A DNA stretch of 64,000 nucleotides from Sphingobium sp. (lineage in GTDB: Bacteria > Pseudomonadota > Alphaproteobacteria > Sphingomonadales > Sphingomonadaceae). The DNA lies in contig JAGRES010000003.1 in assembly GCA_020446425.1 (NCBI GenBank), positions 124,001 through 188,000 of the forward strand, given 5' to 3'. Of this stretch, positions 62,132 to 64,000 are shown piece by piece. Both the position numbers and the translations under genes were made by a program. How positions within the stretch are numbered: the first letter of the stretch is position 1; each line of letters begins with the position of its first letter. The notes under the pieces were generated by a model. The model was given only the letters and a program-made list of their open reading frames with translations. It was not told where the DNA came from and ran no database searches.

Positions 62132-62259
62132 CGGAACTCCTATGATATTGACGTTGACCGCCGAACATCTGCCACGATTGTTCCGGGGCGCGCCACCCGT
62201 CATGCAAACGACTCCGCTGCCCGAGGACAACGTCATCGCTATATTTAGATCAATGCTTT

Positions 62260-62277
62260 TAAGATGTATACGTCCTT
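62260..62277. promoter_or_regulatory. Predicted GntR operator before the 72-residue protein
   Basis: TAAGATGTATACGTCCTT fits TARGAYGTATACRTCYTA with one mismatch at the edge. The 16 bases at 62261-62276 are the exact inverse complement of part of the operator at 62374-62391. Confidence 0.65.
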
Positions 62278-62373
62278 TTTTTGCTGCGCAACCCCACACA
62301 AATCTGCGCCCTACATATAGTCGCCCCTAATTTCCGAGCAGGCCGGATTGACACCAGCGCCGATAAAGGCATA

Positions 62374-62391
62374 TAGGACGTATACATCTTA
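62374..62391. promoter_or_regulatory. Predicted GntR operator before the LigB-type gene
   Basis: TAGGACGTATACATCTTA is a full match to TARGAYGTATACRTCYTA. It ends 16 bases before the dioxygenase start, overlapping the expected transcription start, which suits a repressor. Confidence 0.7.
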
Positions 62392-62407
62392 TTTAGGAGA
62401 GAGCGTC

Positions 62408-63502
62408 ATGGGCGACATATTGGGACTTGGCATTACGCATTACCCCCCGCTCAGCGGTAAGGACGAAGATATGGCCGGTATCCTGCGGGGCCGCCTCGCC
62501 GATCCCAACGTTCCCGCCGATGCGAAGGACCCTGCAAACTGGCCCGAAGCGATGCAAAAGGAATGGGGCGATGACCAGGGTGTTGCGGCGGCAGCCCATC
62601 ACCGTGAGCTGGTACTGAAGGGGGTTCGGAAAGCCCGGAAGGCGCTGGAAGATTTCGACCCCGATTTCGTCATCATATGGGGCGACGATCAATATGAGAA
62701 TTTCAAGGAAAGCATCATCCCGCCCTTCTGCGTTCTCGCCTATGATGACATGGACGTATACCCATGGCGCGACGCCACTGAATCAGCGATGTTTTCCAAC
62801 AAGGAAGACAAGTGGGGCGGCGGCAAGCCCAATTATTGGGGCGAAGGAAAGGACTATTCGATCCATATCAAGGGCAAGCGGGAGGTCGCCAAGGAGATCG
62901 TTACACGCCTGTTAGAAGAAGAGTTCGATATCTCCTATGCCTATGAGCCGTTGAACCACCCCGGACTGGCGCATGCTTTCCTCAACTCGGTGCTCTATCT
63001 CGATTACGACCGCACCGGTTTTCCGTGGCCGCTCATCCCGTTCCAGATCAATTGCTATGGCCGTGGCGTCATCAGCTATCGCGGCTATGTCAGCAGCATG
63101 GGTGAAGCAGGCCGCCCGCTCGATCCCCCGGCGCCATCGCCGCGCCGTGTCTTCAACCTGGGCGCGGCCGTAGCCCGCATCTGCAAGGAGAGCCCATGGC
63201 GCGTGGCACTGGTCGCCTCGTCGAGCTGGTCCCATGCATTCCTGAATGAAGCGACCTACCGGCTGCGCCCCAATATCGAGTTCGACCGCAAGATGTTCGA
63301 GGCTCTGCGCACCGGCAATCTGACCGCATTCCGCGACCTGCCACTCTCGGCGCTTGAGGAAACCGGCAATGCGGAAATGCTTAACTGGTGCGCGCTCGCT
63401 GGAGCCATGACCGAACTGGGAAGCGAATGCATCTGGGCCGACATGGTCGAAACCTATGTCCTCAATTCCAGCAAGGTAGCGGCTATCTTTGAGCCTGCCT
63501 GA
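62408..63502 (+). CDS. LigB-type (class III) extradiol ring-cleavage dioxygenase
   Basis: A 364-residue protein of the LigB/class III extradiol family. The expected iron ligands are H11 in LGLGITHYPPL and a His in AAAHHRELVL (64 or 65), with a later acidic residue; FVIIWGDDQYENFKE near 88, YEPLNHPGLAHAFLNSVLYL near 180 and VALVASSSWSHAFLNEATY near 275 are further family-like blocks. Such enzymes open catecholic rings next to a hydroxyl using Fe(II) and O2. AGGAGAGAG precedes the start. A predicted operator lies just upstream, shared with the long catabolic operon. The natural substrate is unknown. Confidence 0.82.
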   Translation: MGDILGLGITHYPPLSGKDEDMAGILRGRLADPNVPADAKDPANWPEAMQKEWGDDQGVAAAAHHRELVLKGVRKARKALEDFDPDFVIIWGDDQYENFKESIIPPFCVLAYDDMDVYPWRDATESAMFSNKEDKWGGGKPNYWGEGKDYSIHIKGKREVAKEIVTRLLEEEFDISYAYEPLNHPGLAHAFLNSVLYLDYDRTGFPWPLIPFQINCYGRGVISYRGYVSSMGEAGRPLDPPAPSPRRVFNLGAAVARICKESPWRVALVASSSWSHAFLNEATYRLRPNIEFDRKMFEALRTGNLTAFRDLPLSALEETGNAEMLNWCALAGAMTELGSECIWADMVETYVLNSSKVAAIFEPA

Positions 63503-64000
63503 GGCGGGCTTGCAGGAACTCAAGGAACCGCTGGGTCTTGGCGGGTAAGAGGCGCGTTTCTGTCATCGCATAAACGGGAAGCGCAATGCCCTGCCACTCC
63601 GGCAAGACCCGCACAAGCTCGCCGGAGGCAACCTGATCGGCGACGATCTGTTCGGGCATCAGCATGATTCCCTGTCCCAGCGCCGCGAGGCCGCGGATCA
63701 TCGAATTGCTATTGAGTGTGAACCGCCCCGCCACTTTGGCGTCCATGCTGTTCTTCCCATCCGTCAGGTGCCAGACCCCTGCCCTGGGCATATGCAGGCA
63801 TTCATGCCCGGCCAGGTCGCGGGGATGAGACGGCGCGCCGCGACGCGCCACATAGTCCGGGGAAGCAAAAAGCAGCGGCCGCAACTTGACCAGAGGCCGC
63901 GCGATCAGCATCGAGTCCTCCGGCTCGCCAATCCGGATGGCAACATCGAACGGCTCTGCAACAAGATCCACCAGACGGGGGGTGAGGTCGAGGTCAAAGC
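63483..64000 (-). CDS. LysR-family transcriptional regulator (partial, C-terminal)
   Basis: The C-terminal effector domain of a LysR regulator; the reading frame continues past the window edge, so the DNA-binding N-terminus is not seen. Visible parts are DLTPRLVDLVAEPFDVAIRIG, the RPLLFASPDYVARRGAPSHPRDLAGHECL block and LNSNSMIRGLAALGQGIMLMPEQIVADQV. Its 3' end overlaps that of the LigB-type gene by 20 bases in convergent orientation. Target genes cannot be told. Confidence 0.87.
   Translation of the reverse strand, partial: FDLDLTPRLVDLVAEPFDVAIRIGEPEDSMLIARPLVKLRPLLFASPDYVARRGAPSHPRDLAGHECLHMPRAGVWHLTDGKNSMDAKVAGRFTLNSNSMIRGLAALGQGIMLMPEQIVADQVASGELVRVLPEWQGIALPVYAMTETRLLPAKTQRFLEFLQARLRQAQR

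Noticed and set aside
62770-62785. GGACGTATACCC inside the LigB-type gene as a further GntR operator
   Set aside because: Only the core and one half match, and it lies within coding sequence.

Overview
The window is typical of an alphaproteobacterium of the Sphingomonadales (Sphingobium, Novosphingobium or Sphingopyxis type). The signs are three large TonB-dependent receptors, many Tat-exported proteins, a FixL/FixJ pair next to a phasin, GC-rich genes with strong GGAG-type ribosome sites, and aromatic-catabolism genes scattered over several loci. No rRNA, tRNA, CRISPR array, insertion sequence or phage gene was seen.

Layout. 1-7504: a partial aromatic-acid-type MFS transporter, a LuxR regulator, a CmcJ/NvfI-type oxygenase coupled to an SDR, a DUF1330 protein, then a translationally coupled ferredoxin, FprA-type ferredoxin reductase and molybdopterin oxidoreductase. 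7494-15314: an MFS transporter, two NIF3-like proteins (one with a Tat signal), folD, an NTF2-like protein, a metallo-beta-lactamase-fold hydrolase and an FAH-family hydrolase. 15978-19642: the end of the meta-cleavage pathway (hydratase, acetaldehyde dehydrogenase, hydroxyoxovalerate aldolase) divergent from an IclR regulator. 19776-31983: an island that looks phosphate-related (EEP phosphodiesterase, outer-membrane barrel, lipoprotein, PhoD phosphatase, TonB receptor with a candidate Pho box, then a deacetylase/glycosyltransferase operon behind four 7-base repeats at 11-base pitch). 32186-39100: two L,D-transpeptidases, a small unknown protein, a universal stress protein, a BLUF photosensor, FixJ, FixL and a phasin. 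39266-51999: one long minus-strand series of 15 closely spaced genes running from a TonB receptor through SDRs, NTF2-like proteins, a cytochrome P450, tautomerase, FAH hydrolase, GntR regulator, semialdehyde dehydrogenase, VOC protein, class II aldolase-like protein and hydratase to 4-oxalocrotonate decarboxylase. 52417-56784: a molybdenum transhydroxylase-like pair with a MarR regulator. 56896-64000: another MBL-fold lipoprotein, a third TonB receptor, a TAXI-type binding protein, a 72-residue protein, a LigB-type extradiol dioxygenase and a partial LysR regulator.

How the parts fit (inference). A LigB-type ring cleavage, the semialdehyde dehydrogenase, tautomerase, decarboxylase, hydratase, aldolase and acetaldehyde dehydrogenase together make a complete 4-oxalocrotonate route to pyruvate and acetyl-CoA, although the genes lie at three loci. 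Upstream steps would be supplied by the TonB receptors, P450, SDRs and NTF2-like proteins and, most unusually, by a relative of pyrogallol-phloroglucinol transhydroxylase. Two DNA motifs tie the loci together: an 18-base palindrome, TARGAYGTATACRTCYTA, at four places (probable GntR operator), and a GTGGATACAC-like element at five places (probable MarR operator). The likeliest undescribed system here is this GntR/MarR-controlled pathway for an unknown aromatic substrate, built around a transhydroxylase that carries an extra SCP2-like domain and appears to have lost one whole iron-sulfur cluster.
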